A DNA stretch of 64,000 nucleotides, from the NCBI GenBank assembly GCA_963716085.1, contig OY970288.1:1054001-1118000 (forward strand), in the 5' to 3' direction. Under the pieces are notes generated by a model. That model did not search any database. It saw only the letters and a list, made by a program, of their open reading frames with translations, and was not told where the DNA came from. Of the stretch, positions 39,418-47,896 are shown in pieces. A program made the translations under genes and the position numbers. Source of the DNA: Persicitalea sp963716085. GTDB lineage: Bacteria > Bacteroidota > Bacteroidia > Cytophagales > Spirosomataceae. Numbering within the stretch: position 1 is the stretch's first letter; the number at the start of each line of letters is the position of its first letter.

Positions 39418-39509
39418 GGTTAAAGGTCAACGGTTAAGGGTTAACGGCTTTTTTGTGCCGATCGTCCTGATCGAAAGCCCGTTAACCGTTCACCTTTAAC
39501 CGTTCACCG
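39418..39509. repeat. Inverted word-repeat element (GGTTAACGG family) before nqrF
   Basis: The left arm 39418-39447 (GGTTAAAGGTCAACGGTTAA, GGGTTAACGG) is complementary to the right arm 39479-39509 (CCGTTAACCGTTCACC, TTTAACCGTTCACCG). Between them lie CTTTTTTGTG and a small palindrome, GATCGTCCTGATC. The right arm ends 4 bases before the nqrF ATG. A T-run after the left arm raises the possibility of attenuation within the operon. Confidence 0.75.
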
Positions 39510-39513
39510 TCCA

Positions 39514-40818
39514 ATGGTTCCCGTTCTTGCTGCCAGTGTTGCCGTTTTTATTCTGATTGTGCTGCTATTAGCCGCCCTGATTCTGGTAGCCAAAGCCAAA
39601 TTACTGCCTCAGGGTGACGTGAAGATTACCGTCAATGGTGAAGAGGAAGAAGCCCTGGTCGTCAAACCCGGTGCGACGCTACTCAACACCCTGGCCGATA
39701 ACAAACTGTTTCTGGCTTCGGCCTGCGGCGGTGGTGGCACCTGCGCCATGTGTACCTGCATGGTGTACGAGGGCGGCGGCGAAGTGCTGCCTACCGAAAC
39801 CAATCACCTCAACCGCCGCCAGGTGCGCGAAAATATGCGGCTGGCCTGTCAGGTCAAGGTAAAGGAGGATATGAAAATCCGCATCCCGGAGGAGGTATTC
39901 GGCATCAAGAAATTGGAGTGCACGGTGGTGTCGAATTACAACGTGGCTACGTTTATCAAAGAATTCGAGGTAAGACTGCCCGAGGGCGAATCACTGGACT
40001 TCCAGGCCGGAGGCTATATCCAAATCGACATTCCCGAGACGGTGGTCAAGTACCAGGATTTCGACATCACGGCCCACCCCGATCACCACGACCGGCCTGA
40101 CAAATTTCAGGAGGATTGGGACAAATTCAACTTGTGGCCGCTGACGATGGTTAACGAGGAAGAGGTGTTCCGGGCTTATTCGATGGCCAATCACCCCGCC
40201 GAGGGCGACATCGTCAAGCTGACCGTCCGCATCGCCACGCCCGCCTTCGATAAGGCAAAAAATGGCTGGGCGGATGTAAATCCCGGCATTGCCTCTTCGT
40301 ATATTTTTAGCTTGAAGCCCGGCGACAAAGTCACGATATCAGGCCCTTACGGCGAGTTCTTTATCAAAGACACCGACCGCGAGATGCTGTACATCGGTGG
40401 TGGCGCGGGCATGGCCCCCATGCGGTCGCACTTGTTTCACCTTTTTTATACCGAAAAAACCAAGCGCAAGGTGACGTTCTTCTACGGCGGACGCACCAAG
40501 AAAGAGCTCTTTTACGTCGATGAATTCCGGCAAATCGAAAAGGACTTTCCCAATTTTACCTTTGTCATTGCGCTCGACAACCCAATGCCGGAAGACAATT
40601 GGCAATTGAAAGAAAACATCGAAGACCCTAAGGGAGACGGCTTCAAAGGATTCGTCCACAATGTGGTGATCGATGAATTTTTGAAAAAGCATCCCGCACC
40701 CGAAGACCTGGAAGTGTATTTCTGCGGCCCGCCGATGATGAACCAATCGGTCATCAAAATGGCTGACGACTGGGGCATTCCTTCCGAGCAAGTGGCCTTC
40801 GATGATTTCGGGGGATGA
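39514..40818 (+). CDS. nqrF: Na+-translocating NADH:quinone reductase subunit F
   Basis: This 434-residue electron-input subunit has an N-terminal membrane helix (about 4-28, LAASVAVFILIVLLLAALIL) and a ferredoxin domain with [2Fe-2S] ligands Cys71, Cys77, Cys80 and Cys112 (SACGGGGTCAMCTC and RLACQVKV). The FAD domain follows (about 135-285) with FRAYSMANHP, then the NADH domain with YIGGGAGMAPMRSHLFHLF and VYFCGPPMMNQSVIKMADDW. NADH donates a hydride to FAD, and electrons pass via the 2Fe-2S centre to NqrD/E, NqrC, NqrB. Its last codons overlap the apbE start by 4 bases. Confidence 0.96.
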   Translation: MVPVLAASVAVFILIVLLLAALILVAKAKLLPQGDVKITVNGEEEEALVVKPGATLLNTLADNKLFLASACGGGGTCAMCTCMVYEGGGEVLPTETNHLNRRQVRENMRLACQVKVKEDMKIRIPEEVFGIKKLECTVVSNYNVATFIKEFEVRLPEGESLDFQAGGYIQIDIPETVVKYQDFDITAHPDHHDRPDKFQEDWDKFNLWPLTMVNEEEVFRAYSMANHPAEGDIVKLTVRIATPAFDKAKNGWADVNPGIASSYIFSLKPGDKVTISGPYGEFFIKDTDREMLYIGGGAGMAPMRSHLFHLFYTEKTKRKVTFFYGGRTKKELFYVDEFRQIEKDFPNFTFVIALDNPMPEDNWQLKENIEDPKGDGFKGFVHNVVIDEFLKKHPAPEDLEVYFCGPPMMNQSVIKMADDWGIPSEQVAFDDFGG

Positions 40819-41846
40819 GGCGGCCTCTGTCGTCTATGGTGGTGGTGCTGCTTTTGGCAAACTGCCAACCGACGCGCCCAACCTACACCCGATTGGAAGG
40901 CAACGCGCAGGGAACTACCTTCCACATTACTTATTCCGACTCCCTTTCCCGTGATTTCTCGGTTTCGGTCGATAGCATCTTCCATGTTATGGATCGCTCC
41001 ATGTCGCTGTGGGACAGTACTTCCGTGATATCCCTGCTCAACGCCGACCGCCCCGGCATCCGCGCAGATGCGCACTTCACCAACGTCTTTCGGAAAGCCT
41101 GGGAAGTCTCTGACCAAACGGACGGCCAATTCGATTGCACCGTCGGCCCACTGGTCAAAGCCTGGGGGTTCAGTTATAAGAAGGGGTTGCCTCCGCCCGA
41201 TTCCGCGCAAGTGAGCATCCTGTTGCGGCAGATCGGCTACCAAAAGGTACATTTGGAAGAAGGAAAGCTAGTCGGGTCAACGGCTCTAACCTCTACACCA
41301 CCACGCCACCACGCCTCCACGCCTGACGTTGATTTCAATGCTATCGCCCAAGGTTATACTGTGGATGTGATTGCCTTGTTTTTACAGAAAAAACGTATCA
41401 GAAACTACATGGTGGAAGTCGGCGGCGAAGTCCGCGCCAAGGGACGCAACGAACGCGGCGAAATCTGGCGCATCGGCATTGACAAGCCTATCGACGATGC
41501 GCAGGTCGGTCGCCCGTTGCAAGCGGTGGTTTCGCTAAACAACAAATCACTCGCTACCTCGGGCAGCTACCGCAAGTTCGTGGAGCGCGACGGCCAGCGT
41601 TTCAGCCACGCCATCGACCCGCACACGGGTTTTCCCATTACGCACAGCCTGCTCAGTATTTCCGTTCTCGCCGACGACTGCATGACCGCCGACGCCTACG
41701 CCACAGCCTTTCTGGTCATGGGGCTCGAAAAGGCGATTCCGCTGGCGAAGGAAAAGGGCCTGGAAATTTACGGGATTTCGGCGGGGGAGGGTGGAGCGTT
41801 TGTGGTGTATCAGTCGGCTGGGTTTGGGGCGGTGGCGGTGGAGTGA
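40815..41846 (+). CDS. apbE: FAD:protein FMN transferase (lipoprotein)
   Basis: This 343-residue ApbE attaches FMN to Thr of the [ST]GAT-type motifs of NqrB and NqrC, so its place as last gene, overlapping nqrF by 4 bases (ATGA), fits its job. The signal ends in VVVLLLANC (Cys17 lipidated). Core motifs are EGNAQGTTFHITYSD, FDCTVGPLVKAWGF, FNAIAQGYTVDVIALFLQ, VEVGGEVRAKGRNERGEIW, SYRKFVERDG, FSHAIDPHTGFPI and DDCMTADAYATAFLVMGLEK. Between KLVGS and DFNAIAQGY there is a low-complexity insert (TPPRHHASTP) encoded by CACCACGCC-type repeats at about 41295-41323. Confidence 0.93.
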   Translation: MRRPLSSMVVVLLLANCQPTRPTYTRLEGNAQGTTFHITYSDSLSRDFSVSVDSIFHVMDRSMSLWDSTSVISLLNADRPGIRADAHFTNVFRKAWEVSDQTDGQFDCTVGPLVKAWGFSYKKGLPPPDSAQVSILLRQIGYQKVHLEEGKLVGSTALTSTPPRHHASTPDVDFNAIAQGYTVDVIALFLQKKRIRNYMVEVGGEVRAKGRNERGEIWRIGIDKPIDDAQVGRPLQAVVSLNNKSLATSGSYRKFVERDGQRFSHAIDPHTGFPITHSLLSISVLADDCMTADAYATAFLVMGLEKAIPLAKEKGLEIYGISAGEGGAFVVYQSAGFGAVAVE

Positions 41847-41883
41847 GCAATGTGCTTCCCAGTCGGGTGGATTATGGGAAGTC

Positions 41884-44280
41884 CTACTCGCTCCGCAATG
41901 ATTCCACCGGATTCATCAGCGCCGCCCGCACGCTCTGGAAACTCACCGTCAGCAGCGCGATGCCCACGGCCAGCCCGCCCGCCAAGGCGAAGTACCACCA
42001 CGCGATGCCGATTTTATAAGCAAAGTCCGCCAGCCAGGCGGTCATCACGTACCAGGCGAGGGGACTGGCAATCACGACGGCGATCAAGACCAGCTTTACA
42101 AAATCTTTGGAGAGCAACGCGACAATGCTGGTCACGCTCGCGCCCAGTACCTTACGGACGCCGATTTCCTTCGTGCGCTGCACGACGACGAATGAAATCA
42201 AACCGTACAAGCCCAGGCAGCAAATCAGGATGGCAATGCCCGTGAATACATTGACGAGTCGGGCGGTAAGCGTTTCGGTTTCGTATTGGCGGGCCAACTG
42301 CTCATCCAGAAACTGGTACTCGAACACCGCATCGGGAAAGGTTTTCTGCCAGGTTTGGCGGATGCGCTTAAGCGTTTCTGCCGGGTTATTTCCCGAAATA
42401 CGGACGCCTGCCTGACGATAGTTCTTAGCGTAGCTGGCAATAAAAATGGGTTCGATCTTTTCACGCAGCGATTTTTGGTGGAAATCAGCCACGACACCAA
42501 CGATGGGCAGCGGAATAGGGGAGAGGTAGTATTGGAGTCTTTTCCCCAAAACCTTTTCTGGATTTTTGAAACCCAGTTTTTGAAGCATCGTTTCGTTGAT
42601 GAGGTACTCCCGGATCGTGTCGCCGGGCGCGATGTTGCGCCCCGCCAGCAACCTCATGCCGTAGGTGTCGAGGTAATCGGCATCGGCCAGTCGCTCCCGA
42701 ATCGGGAATTTCGACCAGTCGGGACTTCCGTCGAACTTGAAGGAGCCGCCGTAACCGATGGGACTGGAAGGCGGTAGCATGGTCAGGCTGATCGACTGAA
42801 CATTGGCATAAGGCAAAAGCTGCTGCTTAAAAGCGTCGTGCCTGGTTTTCTGACCATAAGGCAACGATACCAGCACTACGTTGTCTTTCCTGAATCCGAG
42901 ATCGGTGCTTTGAATGTAGCTGATCTGACGGGCCACCACAACCGCCCCGATAATCAACGCCTGACACACGGCAAACTGCGCGACGATCAACACGCGCCGC
43001 ACGGTGAAGCCGTTTCCAGCATCCGCCGCCAGCGCACCGCGCAACGCCAGATGCGGCGAAAAACCGGAAAGCACCAGGGCCGGATACCCGCCCGCCAGCA
43101 GAATGGTGCCCAGCAGTAGCAGGCCGACAAACCCAACATTGAGCCAGTCGAGCCGCAAAGCCAATGGCAACTGCACCCAATCGTTGAAAATCGGGAGAAC
43201 CAACGCGACCAGCAGTACCGCCAGCACGGTGGCGACCACCACGATCAACCCGGTTTCTAACATGAATTGCCGCATCAACTGTCCGCGCGTACTGCCCAGC
43301 GTTTTGCGGATACCCACTTCTTTGCCGCGCCGCAGCGCTTGGGCCGTGGCCAGATTGATGAAATTGATGCAAGCCGCCACGATCAGCAGCAGGCCCACCG
43401 CACCCAGCGACCACAGCAGCGACGCCCGAATACTGTTGCCGCCCCGCGCCACGTCGAAGTGAAAGTCGCGCATGGGCTGCACATGAAACTGAAAAATGGA
43501 CGCATCCTTCCCGTAGTGTTTTTTGGCCAAAGCGGGAAAGGCCCGTTCAAGGATCGGGGCGTCTTCCGGTTTTTTCAGCGTGACGTACAGCCGATTGGTA
43601 CTATTGAGCCAGTACCAATCTTCCGTGTCGTATTCGGGATCGAGTTGGCGGAGCGTAGTGAGCGAGATGAAAACGTCCAGCGGCGTGTCGGTGGTGATCG
43701 GCGGATCGGCTAATATGCCCGCCACCGTAGCCTCGACCTTATTGTTCAGCGTCAGCGTCCGCCCCATCGGGTCGGCAGCGCCGAAGTATTTTCTGGCCTG
43801 GGATTCCGTCAGCGCGACGCTGCCGGGATTGCGAAGTGCGGTCTTCGGATCACCGCGCAACCAGATGTAATCCATGATGTCGAACCACGCCGGCTCGACC
43901 AGCCCCACGCCCTGCTTTTCCCGAAAGCGGAGTGGCGCTTTGTTTTCGCCCGCCTGGATCCCAATGGTCAGTTCCCGCAACATGATCAGGAAAGCCGCCT
44001 GCTCGACCTGCGGATAATCTGAACGTAGCGCCTCGGCCATCGGCAGGGGGGCTTCGGAATTATATTCGACGGAGCCATCATCCAGGTGAACATCCGTCAC
44101 GATGCGGAAGATGCGCTCGAACCGGGCATGGTGGCGGTCGGTGCTGAGGTGATGCTTTACAAATAAAAATACCAGCAGCGCCCCCGCCATGCCTACCGAC
44201 AGGCCCGCGATGTTCAACAGCGTGTAGCTGCGCTGGGCGCGGAGGTTGCGGAGGGCGGTTTTGAGGTAATTTTTTAGCAT
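41884..44280 (-). CDS. FtsX/MacB-like ABC transporter permease, array copy 2
   Basis: This 798-residue protein begins MLKNYLKTALRNLRAQRSYT. Layout: helix 1 (~21-42), periplasmic MacB-like domain (to ~280), FtsX 1 (ALRRGKEVGIRKTLGSTRGQ and helices ~285-420), a linker helix near 435, a second periplasmic domain, and FtsX 2 (QRTKEIGVRKVLGASVTSIV ... MNPVESLRSE). No Walker A/B. Residues 1-127 are almost identical (two substitutions) to the remnant at 47205-47732. Upstream DNA (44325-44370) also resembles that upstream of the remnant. It ends 37 bases from apbE, convergent, with a 7-bp hairpin but no T-run between. Export or lipoprotein release is a family-based guess; substrate unknown. Confidence 0.88.
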   Translation of the reverse strand: MLKNYLKTALRNLRAQRSYTLLNIAGLSVGMAGALLVFLFVKHHLSTDRHHARFERIFRIVTDVHLDDGSVEYNSEAPLPMAEALRSDYPQVEQAAFLIMLRELTIGIQAGENKAPLRFREKQGVGLVEPAWFDIMDYIWLRGDPKTALRNPGSVALTESQARKYFGAADPMGRTLTLNNKVEATVAGILADPPITTDTPLDVFISLTTLRQLDPEYDTEDWYWLNSTNRLYVTLKKPEDAPILERAFPALAKKHYGKDASIFQFHVQPMRDFHFDVARGGNSIRASLLWSLGAVGLLLIVAACINFINLATAQALRRGKEVGIRKTLGSTRGQLMRQFMLETGLIVVVATVLAVLLVALVLPIFNDWVQLPLALRLDWLNVGFVGLLLLGTILLAGGYPALVLSGFSPHLALRGALAADAGNGFTVRRVLIVAQFAVCQALIIGAVVVARQISYIQSTDLGFRKDNVVLVSLPYGQKTRHDAFKQQLLPYANVQSISLTMLPPSSPIGYGGSFKFDGSPDWSKFPIRERLADADYLDTYGMRLLAGRNIAPGDTIREYLINETMLQKLGFKNPEKVLGKRLQYYLSPIPLPIVGVVADFHQKSLREKIEPIFIASYAKNYRQAGVRISGNNPAETLKRIRQTWQKTFPDAVFEYQFLDEQLARQYETETLTARLVNVFTGIAILICCLGLYGLISFVVVQRTKEIGVRKVLGASVTSIVALLSKDFVKLVLIAVVIASPLAWYVMTAWLADFAYKIGIAWWYFALAGGLAVGIALLTVSFQSVRAALMNPVESLRSE

Positions 44281-44589
44281 GAATTTCTTTTCCGTTGCTC
44301 AATGAATCCGGTTGATCTAACGGTAAGGTAAAAAGTACTTCTGAATGGGGGCAGTTAATAAATCTTAAAAAACTACCCTACGAAGTACTTCCCTCTTTCG
44401 TGATTTCTCTTTATCTATCGGTTTGTCAGATAGTTTTTTAACAACACGAAACGTTCGATTCCGAACACCTGACTTCAAAATCAGACGGTAAAGCTACCGC
44501 TTGATAAAAGTATTCCAGCGTTTCCCCGATCTTTAGTACATTTACTGAAAATCAATGAATTGCGCGTAAAACCTCCTGGCTCAAAAATC
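44281..44589. other. 309-base spacer with a 46-nt segment shared with 47847-47892
   Basis: No gene is seen between permease copy 2 and the TPR lipoprotein gene, which are divergent. Bases 44325-44370 (AAGGTAAAAAGTACTT ... TTAATAAATCTTAAAA) align without gaps to 47847-47892 with about 36 of 46 identities. The second site lies between the permease remnant and the Crp/Fnr gene. A small inverted sequence GTTCGATTCCGAAC is at about 44454-44467. The rest is AT-rich and otherwise featureless. Confidence 0.6.
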
Positions 44590-46326
44590 ATGACTCAACA
44601 AAATACTTCCCGAAAACTGGTTTGGGCTTTATTGGGCGTCGGCCTGGTAGTTTCCTGCAAAACCAAGCAAAAACCCGCCGAAAATCTGCCCATTTCGCAA
44701 ATTATCTGCGCCACCCAGCCGACGGACAAGTCGTGGTATAGCTCTGGTCAGAAAGCCCCACTTTTCGATAGCCTGGGCAATCTGGATTTTCCGATCACCA
44801 CTACCAGCGAAGAAGTGCAGCGGTACTTCAATCAGGGACTGATGCTGGCGGTAGGCTTCAACCACGCCGAAGCGGCTCGCTCCTTCTACGAAGCCACCCG
44901 CCTGGACTCGACCTGCGCGATGGCGCATTGGGGCTTTGCCTATGTGCTGGGGCCAAACTACAATGCAGGCATGGAGCCCGACAACTACCAACGCGCCCAC
45001 GCCGCCGTCCAGCGGGCGGTGCGTCTGTCGGCCCAAAGTACCGAAAAGGAGAAAGCCCTTGTTGCCGCTTTGGCCGAACGTTACCCGGCCCAACCCGTGG
45101 ACGACCGCTCGCCCTACGATCGGGCTTACTCGCAGGCTCTTGCGCAAGTACATCGCCGGTTTCCTGACGACCCCAACATCGCGGCCCTCTACGCCGAGTC
45201 GATCATGGATTTGCACCCCTGGGATTTATGGGATAAGGAAGGCAAGGCGCGTCCCTGGACGCCCGAAATCGTGGAAAAGTTGGAGGATTTGCTGGCCCGT
45301 TATTCTGACCATATCGCCGCGCATCATTTCTACATTCACGCCGTAGAAGCTTCCAAAACGCCTGAACGTGGGCTAAAAAGTGCCGAAGTACTTGGCAAAC
45401 TAGCCCCGAACGCCAGCCACCTGGTTCATATGCCCTCGCATATTTATATCCGCACGGGAAATTACCACAGAGGTTCGGTCGTGAACCAAAAGGCGGTCGA
45501 GGCGGACAGTGCTTACCTGGTGGGCTGCCACGCGCAGGGTGCGTTTCCACTCGTTTATTTTCCGCACAACTACCATTTCCTGGCGGCCACTGCCACGCTG
45601 GAAGGCAACAGCGAATGGGCCATGCTTTCGGCGGATAAGGTGGCTGAGAATACCAACAAGCGGCTGATGTCGGAGCCGGGGTGGGGGACTTTGCAGCACT
45701 ACTACTCCATCCCGTACCACGTGGCCATCAAGTTTGGACAGTGGGACGAAATCTTGCGCCGAACCAAGGCCGATACCGTTGCGCTGGAGTACCCGACCGC
45801 CATCCGAAACTACGCGCGCGGCATGGCATTGGCCAACCAGAAGAAAACCACCGAAGCCGAAGCCGAATTGCGAAAGCTGGACAGGCTGGTGGTCGATCCC
45901 GAGATTGCCCAATTGACGATCTGGGAGATAAACTCTATGGCGACTATCCTCCAAATTGCCCGCCGCGTGCTAAACGCCGAAATTCTGTCGCAGAAGGGCG
46001 ATTTTGACGCCGGTATCAAACTACTGCGTGAGGCCGTCGCGCTGGAAGATCAACTCAACTACAACGAGCCGCCAGACTGGTTTTTCTCAGTGCGGCACAA
46101 CCTGGGCGGGGTACTTTTGAAAGCCAAACGCTACGCTGAGGCGGAAGCGGTGTACCAACAGGATTTGGCCGAATTTCCGCAAAACGGCTGGGCATTGTCC
46201 GGCTTGTACGAAGCGCAACGAAATCAGGGAGTTACTCAAAAGGCAGAACGAACCAAGGCAGCCCTGGACAAAGCCTGGCAGTGGGCTGACGGCGCGCTGA
46301 AGAAATCCGGTGGCCTGAGCATTTAG
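44590..46326 (+). CDS. TPR-repeat lipoprotein of unknown function
   Basis: From ATG 44590 (578 residues) the protein has a lipoprotein signal ending in LLGVGLVVSC (Cys23). The mature part is a TPR-like helical repeat protein: VQRYFNQGLMLAVGFNHAEA, RLDSTCAMAHWGFAYVLG, a middle IAAHHFYIHAVEASKTPERG with HLVHMPSHIYIRTGNYH, and C-terminal repeats (NLGGVLLKAKRYAEAEAVYQ). The His-rich phrases resemble a Bacteroidota and proteobacterial family of ~550-residue TPR proteins of unknown role. A start at 44560 is TTG and less likely. It is divergent from permease copy 2. Confidence 0.85.
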   Translation: MTQQNTSRKLVWALLGVGLVVSCKTKQKPAENLPISQIICATQPTDKSWYSSGQKAPLFDSLGNLDFPITTTSEEVQRYFNQGLMLAVGFNHAEAARSFYEATRLDSTCAMAHWGFAYVLGPNYNAGMEPDNYQRAHAAVQRAVRLSAQSTEKEKALVAALAERYPAQPVDDRSPYDRAYSQALAQVHRRFPDDPNIAALYAESIMDLHPWDLWDKEGKARPWTPEIVEKLEDLLARYSDHIAAHHFYIHAVEASKTPERGLKSAEVLGKLAPNASHLVHMPSHIYIRTGNYHRGSVVNQKAVEADSAYLVGCHAQGAFPLVYFPHNYHFLAATATLEGNSEWAMLSADKVAENTNKRLMSEPGWGTLQHYYSIPYHVAIKFGQWDEILRRTKADTVALEYPTAIRNYARGMALANQKKTTEAEAELRKLDRLVVDPEIAQLTIWEINSMATILQIARRVLNAEILSQKGDFDAGIKLLREAVALEDQLNYNEPPDWFFSVRHNLGGVLLKAKRYAEAEAVYQQDLAEFPQNGWALSGLYEAQRNQGVTQKAERTKAALDKAWQWADGALKKSGGLSI

Positions 46327-46480
46327 CGATGAGCAGAGCCAGGTAGTTAAATGCCGATTGCTGACGTCGAGATAGGTTTGAGGAAGGTTTCTGGATGAGA
46401 CTCACTATTCCTTTTGCCTCCTCTTCTGGAATACTTTTTTGGTAGTACAAGGTGACACCAAACTATAAAAAGAGTACTTC

Positions 46481-47152
46481 ATGAGTTACTGGCCGCAAAG
46501 CGTGATCTTGCGTGAGCAATCGGAGCAAATAAAATCCTTTACTTTCTCTAAAATAATATTTAGCATTGATGGCCTACTATTTATCCTGCACATTCTGATA
46601 GTCACGCCCGTACTGGACGACCCGATATATGACGTAAGATCGGAACACGGCTATCCTGAAATGTACCAATACTTCAAAGAATTCCTGGTGGTTGCTTTGC
46701 TCGTCCGTCTCGTTCTAAAAACGAAAACGACTGCTTTTCTCACTTGGGTGTTTCTGTTCGCTTATCTGTTGGTCGATGACTCCTTACAAATCCACGAGAA
46801 TGTAGGTGCTCACTTGGTTGAGATGTTGAACATACCGCCGTGGATGGGTTTGCGGGCTCAGGATTTTGGCGAATTGATGGTGAGCTTCACTGTATTCTCC
46901 ATCCTTTCCGTATCACTGTTCTGGTTCTACAAAAAATCCACAGTTCTGTTCCAGCGGTCAACTATCGTGTTCCTGGTTTTGCTGTGTATGCTGGCGTTTT
47001 TCGGTATCGTTCTCGACATGCTGCACGTGGTTGTCAGACCCCACAGAGTTATAAATTACATTACAGGATCCGTTGAAGACGGTGGTGAGATGCTGGTAAT
47101 GAGCCTGATGACCGTCTATGCCTACTGTCTGAATTTTTGCAGTGACAACTAA
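46481..47152 (+). CDS. Integral membrane protein of unknown function
   Basis: This 223-residue protein has about five or six hydrophobic segments: IIFSIDGLLFILHILIVTPV (~24-43), EFLVVALLVRLVL, TTAFLTWVFLFAYLLVDDSL, LMVSFTVFSILSVSLFWFYK, TIVFLVLLCMLAFFGIVLDM and a C-terminal MLVMSLMTVYAYCLNFCS. A conserved-looking VDDSLQIHEN follows helix 3, and LDMLHVVVRPHR follows helix 5. No family is recognised. Codon use is less GC-rich than in its neighbours. It lies alone between a TPR lipoprotein gene and a permease remnant. Confidence 0.7.
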   Translation: MSYWPQSVILREQSEQIKSFTFSKIIFSIDGLLFILHILIVTPVLDDPIYDVRSEHGYPEMYQYFKEFLVVALLVRLVLKTKTTAFLTWVFLFAYLLVDDSLQIHENVGAHLVEMLNIPPWMGLRAQDFGELMVSFTVFSILSVSLFWFYKKSTVLFQRSTIVFLVLLCMLAFFGIVLDMLHVVVRPHRVINYITGSVEDGGEMLVMSLMTVYAYCLNFCSDN

Positions 47153-47204
47153 GCGTCCCTCCGTAGTACTTTCTAATCCCTCAAACCCTAAGAAAATAAC
47201 CGCA

Positions 47205-47732
47205 TCATTCAGATCGTAGCGACTCGACCGGATCCTGCATCGCCGCCTTCACTGACTGGAAACTCACCGTCAGCAGCGCCACGCCTACGGCCAGCCCACC
47301 CGCCAGGGCGAAGTACCACCACGCGATGTCGATTTTATAGGCAAAATCCGCCAGCCCCACGCCCTGCTTTTCCCGAAAGCGGAGTGGCGCTTTGCTTTCG
47401 CCCGCCTGAATCCCAACGGTCAGTTCCCGCAACATGATTAGGAAAGCCGCCTGCTCGACCTGCGGATAATCCGAACGTAGCGCCTCGGCCATCGGCAGGG
47501 GGGCTTCGGAATTATATTCGACGGAGCCATCATCCAGGTGAACATCCGTCACGATGCGGAAGATGCGCTCGAACCGGGCGTGGTGGCGGTCGGTGCTGAG
47601 GTGATGCTTTACAAACAAAAATACCAGCAGCGCCCCCGCCATGCCTACCGACAGGCCCGCGATGTTCAGCAGCGTGTAGCTGCGCTGGGCGCGGAGGTTG
47701 CGGAGGGCGGTTTTGAGGTAATTTTTTAGCAT
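47205..47732 (-). pseudogene. Chimeric internal-deletion remnant of an FtsX/MacB-like permease
   Basis: Its 175 codons read MLKNYLKTALRNLRAQRSYT ... EKQGVGL (residues 1-127, two differences from copy 2 at 41884-44280), then jump straight to ADFAYKIDIAWWYFALAGG and the C-terminal end DPVESLRSE. About 620 residues, including both FtsX cores, are missing. The join lies at the shared bases GGCTGG. The C-terminal part (AVGVALLTVSFQSVKAA) matches copy 3 (49651-52071) better than copy 2 (AVGIALLTVSFQSVRAA), so it looks like a product of recombination between two copies. The frame is intact, so a short protein with two membrane helices could still be made. It is divergent from the Crp/Fnr gene. Confidence 0.85.
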
Positions 47733-47896
47733 AATCAGGACTTTCGCTTGTCGTCTTGAATGTGATCCCGTCAGGGATCAAATGTGGATAGCGGCTTCTC
47801 TCCTTACCTAATAAAGACAGAATTTTGCATAATTGAATTTACAAGCAAGGTAAAAAGGACTTTTGAACAAATCCCGTTAATAAAGCTTAAAAGCAC

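Noticed and set aside
34599..41846. Rnf-type complex instead of Nqr
   Set aside because: NqrA and an NADH/FAD/2Fe-2S NqrF are present and no RnfB/RnfC ferredoxin-type subunits are found, so the operon is Nqr.
46327..46480. Regulatory structure between the TPR lipoprotein and the membrane protein genes
   Set aside because: The 154-base spacer shows no repeat, hairpin with T-run or convincing promoter box.
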